DNA of 64,000 nt from Rugalucina vietnamica (Eukaryota; Mollusca; Bivalvia; Lucinida; Lucinidae). This document shows, one piece after another, positions 52,201 through 63,120 of the stretch (position 1 is its first letter; the number at the start of each line of letters is the position of its first letter). The notes under the pieces are model-generated. The model searched no databases, had not been told where the DNA came from, and was given only the letters and a program-made list of their open reading frames with translations. Location: positions 30,961,621 to 31,025,620 of the forward strand of contig OZ024870.1 in NCBI GenBank assembly GCA_964017185.1, given 5' to 3'. The position numbers and the translations under genes were made by a program.

Positions 52201-55200
52201 GTTTATATGTCTGTAATTTTCAGTATCATAGTCTGGATCTAATACTAGGTTCCAGTCTCCGCAAATAATGACATTGTCATTGTTAAAATCTTTTATGTTT
52301 TTCCTGAGATTTTTATAAAATTGAGGCCTGTCCTCATGAGGTCCATAAATACTTGCTATTATTAATTAACTACATTAATATTGATATTTGTACGAATAAA
52401 TCAGCCCGCATCATACAAATAAAAAAACTCGGCCAATACAGAATAAGTCGGCCAATACGAGAAAAACTGGGCCAATACGAGAAAAGTCGGCCAATATGAA
52501 AATGACGTCATTCAACGTTCCTTTTCATAAGAAAATGGCAGCCATGTTTTCCTCCGCATCGACGCTAATAAACTGCAGTTGTATTTGTAAAAATTAATGT
52601 GCTTTAAAAGCAGTTGCATTTATAAAATTAGAAATAATCGTCAACAGTTATCGCTAATAAAAAGGATAAATGGAATTCAGACGACGATTCTGTTTTATTT
52701 TGTACCTAGATCTAGTCATTCTTGAATGAAAACATAAGGTAAGTAGGAATTTTACTACGACTTGCCAAGTCTCAAAAGCGCCTGTTTCATCTTTTGAAAC
52801 TTTTTTTTATTTATTCAGGAAATTCATTGTTATTATGTTCATTGGCCTTCTTCCAAGAGTCGACTCGCTATCACGAATTTCGTTCGTATCATCAAGCTGT
52901 GGGCTGCATTCCCGGGGATGGAAGGGGGGGGGGGTTGAGACCCACATATAAAATGGTTATGTACGTGCCGCCCAAGGTTAAAAAGAAGGGGACCTAGTCC
53001 GACCTACAGAGCTGGTCAAACTTAAAAAGTTGGCATTTATAGAGCTGAAAGAACTGTAAATGTTTTGCATATAGGGCTGATAGAACTATACAAGTGTTGC
53101 CTTTAGAGCTGTTCAAACTTTGAAAAATAGGTGCAATCAGAAAAAGTTGGTGCTTTTAGAGCTGATCGAAATGAAAAAGTATGTGCTTTCAGAGCTAAAA
53201 AACACAAAAGCAGAATAGAATGGTTGATGGAATTTTTTTGTGCACGTACATCTTTGTGTCTAATAGTCTTAGTCACCTGCATTGTCAAAGAGCACACTTC
53301 AAATAGAAAAGTTAATTAATAAAATTTTCATTAATCAAGTAATTTCGTATTGGCCCAGTTACAGGTCCTCGGTCAGCTGTATTGGCCCTCGGCTTCGCCT
53401 CGGGCCAATACAGCAGACCTCGGACCTGTAACTGGGCCAATACGAAATTACTTGATTAATAACATTATAATATTAATGTTGTATCTGGAAATTTCAATTC
53501 CATTATTATGTAATTTCCATTTGGATCAACTGAAGTTCTCCCAATGTCACATGGAAAATTATTGTTTATCAGGATCATTGTACCCCTACTTATTGTTGTG
53601 CCTTCTTTCGCGCTCAAAACAAGGTTGTAACCCCATTCTGACTTCACATAAGATTCCATATCTCTATCTATATGTACATCTTGCAGACATGCTATGTTAT
53701 ATTTTCTAGTACGAATAAACTGAAATAAATCCCTTCTTTTTTGCATGTTTTTGAGACCTCGGCAATTTTGAGAGAAAATACTTATTAACTCAACCATTTT
53801 CTCTTAGGTTTTTAGGCAAAATTATAATAACCCCCTTTGCAGCTGCATAGATAAAAGAGTCATCAGAGCGTACAACAAAAAACATGGAAAATGAACAAAA
53901 TACATACATATCTGACACATAACATAAATGATACCCACATGTGAACATTTTACAAAAACAGAAAAAAAGAAAAGAAAATAAGAAAACACAACAAGAAAAA
54001 AAAGTAAATAAAATGAAAGTACATTTTAAGCCCTTGAGATGCAGACTTAAAATATGTAGTAGAATATGGAGTTATGTACCCTGGCTTTAAGAGCATATCA
54101 TTTGCTTACATTACATTCAATCAATTTTAAATAAGTAATTTTCACCAAGATGCATATTTCGGTATAAGAAAGCTTTAGTATCTTTACAGCTACAAGTACA
54201 CCGTCCAGTCATCCATTCATACAGAAATACTTTTTCACTGAATTTCTACCAAATGTTATTGTTACATCATATTATTTTTTGCCAAAACTTTGGAATATGT
54301 TTTTAACAAAACACAGACATCTTTCCCTGTCGTATCTGCTATTTTAAGTAAAAGTCCAAAAACTCATAGTATTCATACAACTTTAACCTAATTACAAATT
54401 CTACACAATAATCAGGTTATAAATTATACACTGATGTTTCAAATATTTGAAATCTCAATTTTTTTTAGACAATATTAAACCATTCAGACAGTGTTATGTA
54501 TCTATGAAACAACTACTTGTGTTTGGTCAAAATTTTGTCTGAAGGACATTTTCTCATGCTGTAGTTTATTCTGAATCACAACAATTTAATGCAATTGAAG
54601 TGCAATTATAATTACATATAGTAAGACTTTTTCATTAATACCCTAATAAAGCTCCCAGTGCAATCCTCATATCTACTCTAGCTTAATTTGATTCTATTAT
54701 AATTTGTCCTACCAGTTGTATTATTGCAAATTCCCTATCATCCGGAAAACATGTCCATGCAATGAATACCCCCTTAAACCCCACCTTTATGTAGTAAAAC
54801 TGGGGCATGCAGGGGTACAACTGTTATGTCTTATTTCTGTCCCAAACACAGCCCACGGGTACCCGTTAGAACCGCCTCGGCGAGGTGGTTGTAACCAGCA
54901 CCCATGATCCCCGTCCCGAGCAAAAAAATTATTAATAAGAATATCATTTTTTTTCTGGTAAACTTTTCAATTTTTACAGCTGAAAAAATCTGTATATTGC
55001 ACGTGAGTCTTCATAATGCATAATATATACAAAGAGAATACAATGATATGAGGATTTTGGGTTAGGGTAAAACAAAACTATGTGATCATGTCATTATCCC
55101 CCACCTGCCTTGCCGAAAGATCGAAATACCAAGACAGGCTTCAGGATTACAAAACATTGTTACTTAAAATATGTTTGCCATTTTTATAAAACAGTCATGA

Positions 55201-58200
55201 GTGTACTGATTTTATATGTGTTATACAAGTATGCAAATATGTGAATACATATGAACCTCAACACGACAAAATGTACCTTCGGACATTCTGACACAACTAG
55301 TAGAAAGCAGCAAAAAGCGGAATAATGATGTTATATACGTTTTAGAAATAACACAGGACAATGACGTCTGTAGGGTTCATATAGTAAATTGGTCATAACA
55401 GTTACTCACAAAATAACTGAAATAATCTGGTCAAATAAAGACTAACAGACCCTAGAAACATCATACATCTAGAGAAACTTTGCTTTTCTTATACTCAAAA
55501 ACTTGTCCGAAGGTACATTTTCCCATGTTGTGGCCCATATAACAATCAGTGAAATAGCTTTTTTCACTATTTATTGCTTATATATAGGTTTGTGTTTTAA
55601 TATACAGTTTATTACAGCAACTTTCAACCATACAATTGTGAATTAACAATTAATGCTAAGAGAGATATCGCTTCCTAGCAACACTTGTTTTGTATCATAG
55701 ACCTGAACCATTTGTTTATGTATAACCGTTTTTCATTAGAGACACTCGGTATTCTAAACTGCATATAGGTTTGTGTCTTATCATGTCGACTTCCTGCATA
55801 TTTCTATCTAGCAATTACAGGCTTAAGGCATTCTTAGAAATGCTTATTCTATTGCAAAGACCATGTACAATTTGATTACTTACAAATATTTTCAAACTAT
55901 AAGCCAATCATTGACATTCAATGGACAATTTACACTGTATAGGTTTGTGTCTTGACATGTCTTGACAGGTTTTGAATTTCTAGCAATTTTTCTATCTAGC
56001 AATTTGAACATTATGAACAATGTTTGCTTCAAGACAAATAAACCCCTTCTTTAAAATGTTTGTGCTATTATAGATTTCAATTATTCAAGATCATTATTCT
56101 TGTTACTATTGATGCAAACAGTACATGTAAAGATCAAGGGAGCAAACTCTTTTTGGTAGATGCATAATTTATTTACAGGTTATTTCCCCTGAATTAAAAT
56201 CAGACCTGTTGCATGAAAACATATATTAAGGCATGCCAACAACTTATGGATCCTTACAATACAATGTCACTTTTTTCTAGCTTCAAGATTATTTTTTATA
56301 CATACATGATTTACTTGAAACAAGAGACATTATTTAAAAGTGCAGTATATTATATAATGTTAGTTTTCTGACTTTGACTTTTCCAATATGTATATAACAA
56401 TACAACAATTACAAGATGAAAATAAACTGATGCTTGCAAAGCAGTCTGGTCTGACTCTGTCTGTCCTGCTTATACTGGTTTACAAACAATATGAATTCCT
56501 GGTGGTTACTATGTTAATAATGCATGAATATTGAAATAACATGATAAAATCCTGTGGGCCATGGCATGACAAACCCTTTTTTGGTTCTAATAGCAGGCCT
56601 GGCTCAAGAAAAGCCCTACAGACATTAGTGATGGCTAGGTGCTTATCATACGACGTTCTCCAGAACTAGTGAACCGATTTCAACGAAACTTTGCATGAAG
56701 TATGGATGACTCAAGTACTACAACATATATATAAATCATGACCTTGTGGTGACCTTGACCTATTTTATGGCAAGGTCAACATAGGTCGTCAATGCACTTG
56801 AATGGGGAAAACTTTTAAAATGTCATTTAAAGTGAAAGTCTTGCAGGAAATGGGCAGTAGGACTGAATATTAATGATTTTGGAAAAAAAATGGACCCCAG
56901 GGGCTCATCTGCTTTTAAAATGTTATTTGAAGGGGAAAACCAGCAGGAAATTGGCAAATGGACAGAATATTGATTATTCTGCAAAAAGAAAATGGCCCAA
57001 GGGCTTCATCTGCCCCTGCATAATATTCAAATATGTTTATTGGTATATGAAGCAGATCTCAGGTGAGCGTTTACAGGACTATTGGTCCTCTGGTTTATTG
57101 TCCTTGTCCCACTACTTTGGTTGCTATGGTAACTTAAAGTTTCCATTGACTTAAAATTAAGACGGAAAGTGGAAAATTGCAATTTTTTGAAAACTATTGC
57201 AGCCTGAGACCTGAAAAGTGGTAGATGCAAACAACTAATGGAGTAGATGAAGGTATATGATTAATTTAGGCCAAGGTCATCTCTTGGCCTTGAAGGGTCT
57301 GTCATCCATACACACTTTTCAAAGATCTTCTTCTCTGAAACCGCTTGGCAAATCAAAGTGAAATTTTATGTGGAGTATCCCTTGGTAGTGGGGACAAAAA
57401 TTTGATCGCAAAATCTGGGTCACATGACCAAGATGGCCGCCACGCCCATACATGGTAAAAACCACTCAAAAATCTTCTTCTCCAGGACGGGCAGGCAGAT
57501 TTTCACGAAACTTGGTATGTAGCATTTGGGACTCTAGCCCATCGTAGTTTGATCAAATAATGACCCTAGGATGACCTTGACCTATTTTACGTCAAGGTCA
57601 ATTTTGGAAACATAGGCTTTTGCATGGGAAAAAGTGAAAAATATGGATTTTTTGAAAACTATTGAGCATCCCTGGGTAGGGGTAACGAAAGTTTGATCCC
57701 AAAATCTAGGTCACATGACCAAGATGGCCGCCGCGCCCATATATGGTAGAAACCACTCAAAAATCTTCTTCTCCAGAACCGGCAGGCCGATTTTCACGAA
57801 ACTTGGTATGTAGCATTTGGGACTCCAGTCCATCATAATTTGATAAAATGATGACCCTAGGAAAACATTTTCCTGGGAAAAAGTGAAAACAATGGATATT
57901 TTGTAAACTAAATGCAGCCTGAGACCTGAAAAGTTGTAGATGCAAACAACTAATAGAGTAGATGAAGGTATGTGATTGATTTAGGTCAGGGTCAATTTTG
58001 GAAACATAGGCAAACATGGAAACATGGAGAAAAGTGACAACTAGGTCTCAGGTAAGCGTTTACAGGACCAATGAGCCTATGGTAACTATTGCAGCCATAG
58101 ACCTGAAACATTACCAAGATGGCCATCATACCCATTTAGGGTAAAAAAAAAAGAAAAAAATTCTCTTTGTCCAGTGACTGTACTTGTTGACTCTCAGGTG

Positions 58201-60950
58201 AGCGATCGTTGCCCTTGGGCTACTTGTTTTTAAATAAATAACAATGGGCGAGTGATGGCTTAGTGGTACAGTGTGGGACTCTGAAGAAGCGTCAGAGGTT
58301 AAAAACATACTGCCTCCATGCAGTGTCCTTTAATCAGACACTTATCTGTAATAGCTATATTCTGTCATTACTGCAAAATTGTTGACTGGCATGTAAAGCC
58401 TCAATTCAGATTAATCACAAACGAGCCAACGTTCCATTAATGTACACCCTTTATACCCACTTTTAGGTAGTAAAACTGGGGTACAGAGGGGTACCCACAA
58501 TCTTTGTTTTGAGCAAAAAATAATAAACTATTAAAATTTTTCTATTTTCACAGTCTTAAAATTCTCTGTATATTGCATGGGCATGTTTTCTTTTAAAATG
58601 TTACAGCTGGACAGGCTGTCTGAATTGGGTGATGAGTCATTGCTAGTCATAGCCAACAAATCCGAGGAGAGCACCAGTCATTTTGGATCAGCCTGTGGGG
58701 AAACGTACCTGCAAGCCTGCACAGCTTCCATGAACTTCAGCGTGAAGGACACTTTCCTCAAACATTGCTTACAAAGTGAGTTGGAATGAGCTGAAAATTC
58801 AGATAACCTGTTTTGGGGTGTTATATCAGACTTTCTATATACATGTATCAAACTAAATACATATGAGCCACGACGTGAGAAAACCCGTCCTTGGGGTTTC
58901 TGACCAGGTCTGACACAAACCGGCCTGTGCACCTGCGGAAGATGGCTAGAAACTTGAAATTTCAGATTTAGGAAGAAGGGGAATTTTACTATCCATGTAG
59001 CGAAAATAAAGGCGCTGATCAGCTGTGCAGTTACTGCACAGCTGATCTGCACCTTTGTTTTCGCATAGGGAAATTACGGTTTTCTCGTGACGTGGCTCAT
59101 AACAGTTGCACAGTTACCAGGCAGCCTGTGTGTGTCTCGGAGTTTGCTTATAAATACACTGAAAAAAAGTTATAAGAGGCCACTTTTCAAACTCATTTTT
59201 TGTTTCTAAGCCATGTTCAAAATTGCACGATTTTTTGCCAAAAGACGTGTCTTTCAAGTAAGTAAAGTTCCAAAGTGTTAAGAAATAATTTTCTTTTACT
59301 AAAGGCGTTTTTGGAGTAAAAATGCAAAAATCAATGTTTTTAAATAAAAAAATACAGCACACCATTTATTGAAAATAGGAACGGGTGTCATCAAAGGGGT
59401 CGTTACGGCTCGGAAAAACATCAAACATTCGAATTTTCTTTACTGTTAGAATTTTTTTGCATTTTTAAAAATCGCCAATTTTGAGATGTTTTGGAAAATT
59501 CATAAATGTGCCTCTTAAACATGTTGACCCCTGTTAAATTCACTTGATGAGGCCTGGAAATGAGAGATATAACTCGACTGAACTGTTTTAGACCATTTTC
59601 GAGGACCAACAGGTCAAGGCTGCCGCACACTTCCGGTTTCAATGCCAATTTTTAACGAACAAAATAACAAAATTTGTGGACGATTTTTTTAATTTTCAAA
59701 GTTTATCAGTGTCTAGTATTTGACCTAAATAATCGCTGAAAATTTCAATGCCGTGCTGCTGATAATAACGCAACTAGAGAAGAACAAAGTTGGTATGCAA
59801 ATTGCATACAAAAGCTGAATTCCTGTTATTCAGGTTGTTGTCTTCTTGCATGTACAAAACAGAAACGAAGATTCTTATTGCAGCAACACTTTTGACTTAA
59901 TTTTATCTTGCATCATGGCAGTCAGTAGCACTTTCAAATAAATTGAAATGTAAAAACACAACGTCATAATATGACATTTAATTTGATGTTAATAAAGTGT
60001 GACTTTTTGAAATAGGGTACCTTTACACATGCTTCGCCTGTGTGAGAAGTATCACGCATTTTGGAATGCAGAAACTCACAGAGCCACTGTTAGACATTGG
60101 TTTATTCATATGATCATGAATTTTAATTGATCGTATTTTACTTTCTGAACTAGAAGAAAAAATATGAGGTGGCCTCTTATAACTTTTTTTCAGTGTATAA
60201 AGACATGACTTAAATCATTTTCCCATATGAGGTTCAAAGGCAAAGATATTTTATAAATGCACATTCCAATACTCAAAAATGTTTTACTGGCAAATCAAAG
60301 CATAAGCATTGAACAGCAGGTGGGATCTGACCGTCCCAACATGATCCAACATGACCATAGTTTTTGACAATGAACATAAAGCAAACAAACAAAAGTTGAT
60401 TTATTGCCATTTTGTATTCAGATAAAGATATTGAATTTGTTATAGTCTTCCATTTTGGGGAAATGCTTATCTCTTATTCCAGTCTCAAGTTTTGGCATGC
60501 TTTTACATTAAAGTAATATCCATCGATTTTAGCCGCGATGAGAGAAAACCGGTCTTCGGGGTTTCCGATCAGGTCCGACACAAACTGGTCTGTACAGTCA
60601 TAGAAGAAGGCTAGAAGCTTGAAAACTGGAAATAGGCAGAAGAGGAATTGTACTATCTGTGTGATGAAACCAAAGGCGCTGATCAGCTGTGCAGTAACTG
60701 TAACTGCACAGCTGATCTGCGCCTTTGTTTTCACATAGGCCAAAATCCGGTTTACTCATGACATGGCTCTTTTCTATTTCAGCCACCCCCTCAGGAAGCC
60801 TACAGACAAACAGCGTATTCAGTGGACAAACCCAGGTTCAGAACAGCCTCATTGGCAACACCCCTAGTGCTCAGAGTTCAGTAACCGGTCAAAATATAAA
60901 CACAAATGCAAGTCAAAGTCAGGATCAGATGATGAACAATCCAATAACAG
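46203..60950 (+). CDS. Unrecognised gene, three 5' exons (product unknown)
   Basis: Three exons with GT/AG borders and matching phases: 46203-46304 (34 codons, from an ATG with A at -3 and G at +4), 58607-58775 and 60783-60950 (ends in phase 1, so it must continue). The first two encode a helical-looking segment with regularly spaced leucines (SLAENNKDFKTALRFMLKCE; then DRLSELGDESLLVIANKSEE). The third is rich in Ser, Gln, Asn and Thr (SGSLQTNSVFSGQTQVQNS) and is probably disordered. I recognise no domain. Intron 1 is 12.3 kb and holds an 8.1 kb LINE. The ATG is the first one in frame after a possible acceptor at about 46191, so 46203 may lie in an internal exon rather than mark the true start. 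Both the first and second exons are immediately preceded by copies of one dispersed repeat. I found no further exon before the right edge. Confidence 0.6.
46463..48520. mobile_element. AGCTCACCTGAG-type repeats, left part, in intron 1 of the unrecognised gene
   Basis: Starts TTTAGCTCACCTGAGCCGAA at 46463 and again at 47292. Internal units with AACTCTGGTTGCTATGG and GGGGCCCCATA recur several times. The sequence breaks at 48520 in TTCTCCAGAAC and continues at 56667, because a LINE was inserted here. Confidence 0.75.
52368..53470. mobile_element. 1.1 kb element with GGCCAATACG motifs, inserted in the LINE endonuclease
   Basis: It splits the endonuclease coding between TTLIL and IASIYG. The left end has several GGCCAATACGAGAAAA units (52431-52497). 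The right end is a near-perfect 130-bp palindrome (53331-53460). In between are degenerate tandem units with AAAAGTTGGTGCTTTTAGAG (about 53005-53200). A TTAAT-type duplication at the borders is possible but the AT-rich flanks hide it. No coding sequence recognised. Confidence 0.7.
53331..53460. repeat. Near-perfect inverted repeat (about 62-bp arms)
   Basis: TTAATCAAGTAATTTCGTAT and GGCCCAGTTACAGGTCC on the left pair with GGACCTGTAACTGGGCC and ATACGAAATTACTTGATTAA on the right; the centre is GGCCCTCGGCTTCGCCTCGG. Only a few mismatches over more than 60 bp, so it should extrude or fold strongly. Confidence 0.9.
53798..56655 (-). other. Probable long 5' region of LINE 2, without visible ORF1
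   Basis: AT-rich, no open frame of useful length on the minus strand. Directly visible internal repeats: TATAGGTTTGTGTCTT with TTTCTATCTAGCAATT near 55576, 55766 and 55939; GTCTGAAGGACATTTTC/GTCCGAAGGTACATTTTC near 54536 and 55503. It also carries the dispersed repeat 54735-55030. Assigned to the LINE because the 11-bp target duplication ends only at 56656-56666. Confidence 0.55.
54735..55030 (+). repeat. Dispersed repeat, second copy
   Basis: GGAAAACATGTCCATGCAAT, TACCCCCTTAAACCCCACC, CTGGGGCATGCAGGGGTAC and CTGTATATTGCACGTGAG match the copies at 45888-46195 and 58437-58606. It lies in the LINE 5' region. Confidence 0.7.
56667..58210. mobile_element. AGCTCACCTGAG-type repeats, right part
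   Basis: Continues the repeat broken at 48520 (GATTTCAACGAAACTTTGCA). It holds several units with CACATGACCAAGATGGCCGC (about 57420, 57713) and right ends of the form CTCAGGTGAGCGTTTACAGG (57058, 58049 variant). Two or three copies are joined or nested. No coding sequence. Confidence 0.65.
58246..58420 (+). repeat. Degenerate tRNA-derived SINE
   Basis: The head GGGCGAGTGATGGCTTAGTG and the tail AAATTGTTGACTGGCATGTA, AAGCCTCAATT match the SINE at 12113-12321 after substitutions. The B box is lost (CAGAGGTTAAAAAC). Confidence 0.6.
58437..58606 (+). repeat. Dispersed repeat, third copy, ending at an exon acceptor
   Basis: TGTACACCCTTTATACCCAC, GTAGTAAAACTGGGGTAC, GTTTTGAGCAAAAAATA and CTGTATATTGCATGGGCATG match the other copies. 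The repeat runs up to the acceptor TGTTACAG of exon 58607-58775, so that splice site seems to lie in or at the edge of the repeat. Confidence 0.7.
58864..59099. mobile_element. MITE, GAGCCGCCTCATGGG family, with TA target duplication
   Basis: Copy in intron 2 of the unrecognised gene, from TGAGCCACGACGTGAG to CGTGACGTGGCTCA, flanked by TA on both sides. The central hairpin is GATCAGCTGTGCAGT/ACTGCACAGCTGATC. Confidence 0.83.
60530..60769. mobile_element. MITE, GAGCCGCCTCATGGG family, ending 13 bp before an exon
   Basis: Diverged copy (TAGCCGCGATGAGAG to CATGACATGGCTCT). Its right end is directly followed by TTTCTATTTCAG, the acceptor of exon 60783-60950, so the branch-point region of that exon probably lies in the MITE. 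A truncated further copy is at about 61170-61235. Confidence 0.7.
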
Positions 60951-61319
60951 GTCAGTGGAATTTGATACACAAACTGTATAAACTAGAGGAAAACTTTGTT
61001 TGTATAGAGGTTAAATATCCCAGTCAAAACATTTCAGTCATGACAGAATGGGGTTGAATATATGCCTAGTGAAAACAGACATGACCCTGCCTGGAAACTG
61101 GAATGTTAAACACAGAAACAAAAGCAATGTTATTCAACAGAAGCTGAAAGGGCACTATGATTTTAGCCTTCACGTATGAGAAAACCAACAGTTTGGGTTT
61201 CAGATCAGGTCCGACACAAACTGGCCTGTTTAGCCATACTCCGTCGACCAGGAGGGCTTACCATGCACCCCCCCCCCCCCAAGGATCCTCTGGGAGTGGT
61301 ATAAAATTGTTCATTGGAC

Positions 61320-63120
61320 CTCCCTGGTTAAGAATCAAGATGTTAACACTCAATATCTTGGTTCCGACCCGCCATTTTGGATGGTTTTCAAGATGGCCGC
61401 CATGTAAAAATGACAAAGCGCATGTTTAGCTAACAAAACTCTTAAAACTTGTAATCTGCTTACTTTTATGAGCTAAACATGCGTGTATAAGTGTCTAGAC
61501 TCCATTTCTGATATTAATTTATCAAAGTTAGGTCTTTAAATGACGACATACAAGATGGCCGCCACATTGAAAAGCATATTTTACGATTTTTGGTACTTTT
61601 CCCACAAAAAAAAACTTTTTTTCTTCTGTTTCACTAAAATCTATGTTGTTTGAGTCATTAAGAGCGATGCAGCGATCAGTTTTATGCTAATTCATCCACA
61701 GTTCCAATTCGCCATTTTGGACGGTTTTCAAGATGGCTGCCATGCAAAAATGGCAAAGTGCAATGTTTAGTATTTTAGAACTCTTAAAATTTTTAATTTG
61801 CTTATTTTATGAGCAAAACATGTATCTATATGTGTCTTGACTCCATTTCTGATAAAAATTCATCATAGAAAGGTCTTCATATGATGGTATACAAGATGGC
61901 CGCCACATTGTAAAGCATATTTGGGGATTTTTGTTACTTTCCCCCTAAAAAGCTTCTTAATTCAGTTTCACTTAAATCTATGTTGTTTATGTCATTAACA
62001 GAGATGCAGTTATTACGTAGGTTGTTCGGAAAGTTCGTGTAATTGTGTTATATCTCTCATAATGTTCATTCATTGTACTTGAAAGTTGGTGTGCGTGAAC
62101 TTCAACTTATTCTGAATTGTTGATAGAAAAAAAAAAGAAAAGTGGGCATAGAAACCAAAAATACAGGTTGCCGTGGCAACGTCATCATTGGTACCCGGAG
62201 CAGTCCGAAAACTATCACCTTTTTAAATGAAGTTTTAAAGAAATAAACATAACTTCTGGCTGTTTGCTTATCGTCAGAAAAGCATGGACCCGTCTTGTAA
62301 TATTTCAACATCATGACATTGTTTCCTGAAAATTTAAAATCAATTTGATGTTCCACAAAGAAGTTATGGCCCTTTATTTCGAGGGTTGTATGGGAAAACA
62401 ATGGCGTCAAACTGTGTCGTTACGTTGAAAAAGATTATACACTTCTGTATTTTCGTCATAAAACACCCACAGGAACGCTTGAGATGGTCAAATAAACTGG
62501 CAAACTATGAATAATGTAGTCCAGCATTTATGTACAAATGAGTCTCATGTTTTCAGAGTGGAACAAAAGCAAATGATGGCGTCTTTAGAAGTAACCAAAC
62601 GGCACTTGGAATTCTGTTCCATTAAGTATTGCGAAAAATTGGATGATTCAGCGGAGAATATTAGCAACATAGACTCAGGGAGATGTATCACCACATACCG
62701 ATACTGGTTACGAAAGCTTATTGCAAAACAATGGTCAAACACATGAAATGCGTAGATATTGTTGGTGTTTATGCTGAGAAAGTGTGATCATCACCAACTG
62801 GATAAAAATAATGTTTGACTTTTTTGCAACGTCATTTCGACGTTGGCGTGCTCCGGGTATCCATACCTCACCTTTTTGTAATGAACATATTTTTATTATG
62901 TCTCAGTGTATCACCTTGGTTTTCACAGCCTTTATAGAGGACATGTTGAAGTTAAAATAGGTATGTTTCTTTTTGTTTTACTATAAATATTATGTGAATG
63001 ATCAGACAATTATTCGAACTTTCCGAACGCCCCTCGTATTTTAATGCTAATTCAACTAAAACAATCTTGTATAAATGTAAAGTACAAGTCTATAATCTCC
63101 AATATGTCACAATCTGCTGA
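61320..63120. repeat. Tandem repeat (about 340-bp unit), interrupted by an inserted element
   Basis: CGCCATTTTGGAyGGTTTTC, AAGATGGCCGCCACATTG and TCTATGTTGTTTrwGTCATTA occur at about 61371, 61556, 61643 and again at about 61710, 61892, 61977. The second unit is broken near 62014 and resumes at about 63038 (TTTTAATGCTAATTCAACT, compare TTTTATGCTAATTCATCC at 61680). Confidence 0.7.
62015..63037. mobile_element. 1.0 kb mariner-like inverted-repeat element
   Basis: GTTCGGAAAGTTCG near the left end (about 62023-62036) recurs inverted as CGAACTTTCCGAACGC near the right end (63015-63030). Further in, GGTACCCGGAGCA (62191) and TGCTCCGGGTATCC (62849) are a second inverted pair. The tip sequences resemble mariner-type ends, but I see no transposase with DDD/DDE motifs; the open frame at 62507-62746 matches nothing I know. 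Confidence 0.6.

Larger units (their letters stand above)
48878..53797 (-). pseudogene. LINE ORF2: APE endonuclease and reverse transcriptase, interrupted
   Basis: From the ATG at 53797 the endonuclease begins ISIFSQNCRGLKNMQKR and LQDVH, is cut by the insertion at about 52368-53470, then resumes SIYGPHEDRP, GDWNLVLDPDYD and YRTDHSAIML. The reverse transcriptase follows: KTPGNDGFTAEFFKFFW, WRPISLLNVIYKLASSVIA, GLLLSVDFQQAFDSVSW, then after one frameshift near 50690 GCRQGDPISPYIFILCAEML and QYADDTQIFLDG. A long C-terminal region with CSFCNQHPETILHLFYYC (zinc-finger-like) ends at the stop near 48878. Only the insertion and one frameshift break it, so it is a fairly recent copy. The endonuclease motif usually written LQET(H) reads LQDVH here. 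Confidence 0.88.
48521..56655 (-). mobile_element. LINE 2 of the window: 8.1 kb L1/Tx1-like retrotransposon
   Basis: An A tail (T run 48521-48542 on the plus strand) lies at the 3' end and an 11-bp direct repeat TTCTCCAGAAC flanks the element (48510-48520 and 56656-56666). The flanking AGCTCACC-type repeat continues smoothly when the element is left out, which fixes both ends. The coding part is 53797-48878. About 2.85 kb of sequence between 53798 and 56655 would be its 5' region. It contains one nested insertion (about 52368-53470) and a dispersed repeat copy (54735-55030). Clade is assigned from motif style (YADD box, long C-terminus); a tree would settle it. Confidence 0.85.

Noticed and set aside
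62507..62746. 79-codon plus-strand frame as a further exon of the unrecognised gene
   Set aside because: It lies inside an inverted-repeat mobile element, and its ATG and stop need no splicing; phase and context do not support an exon.
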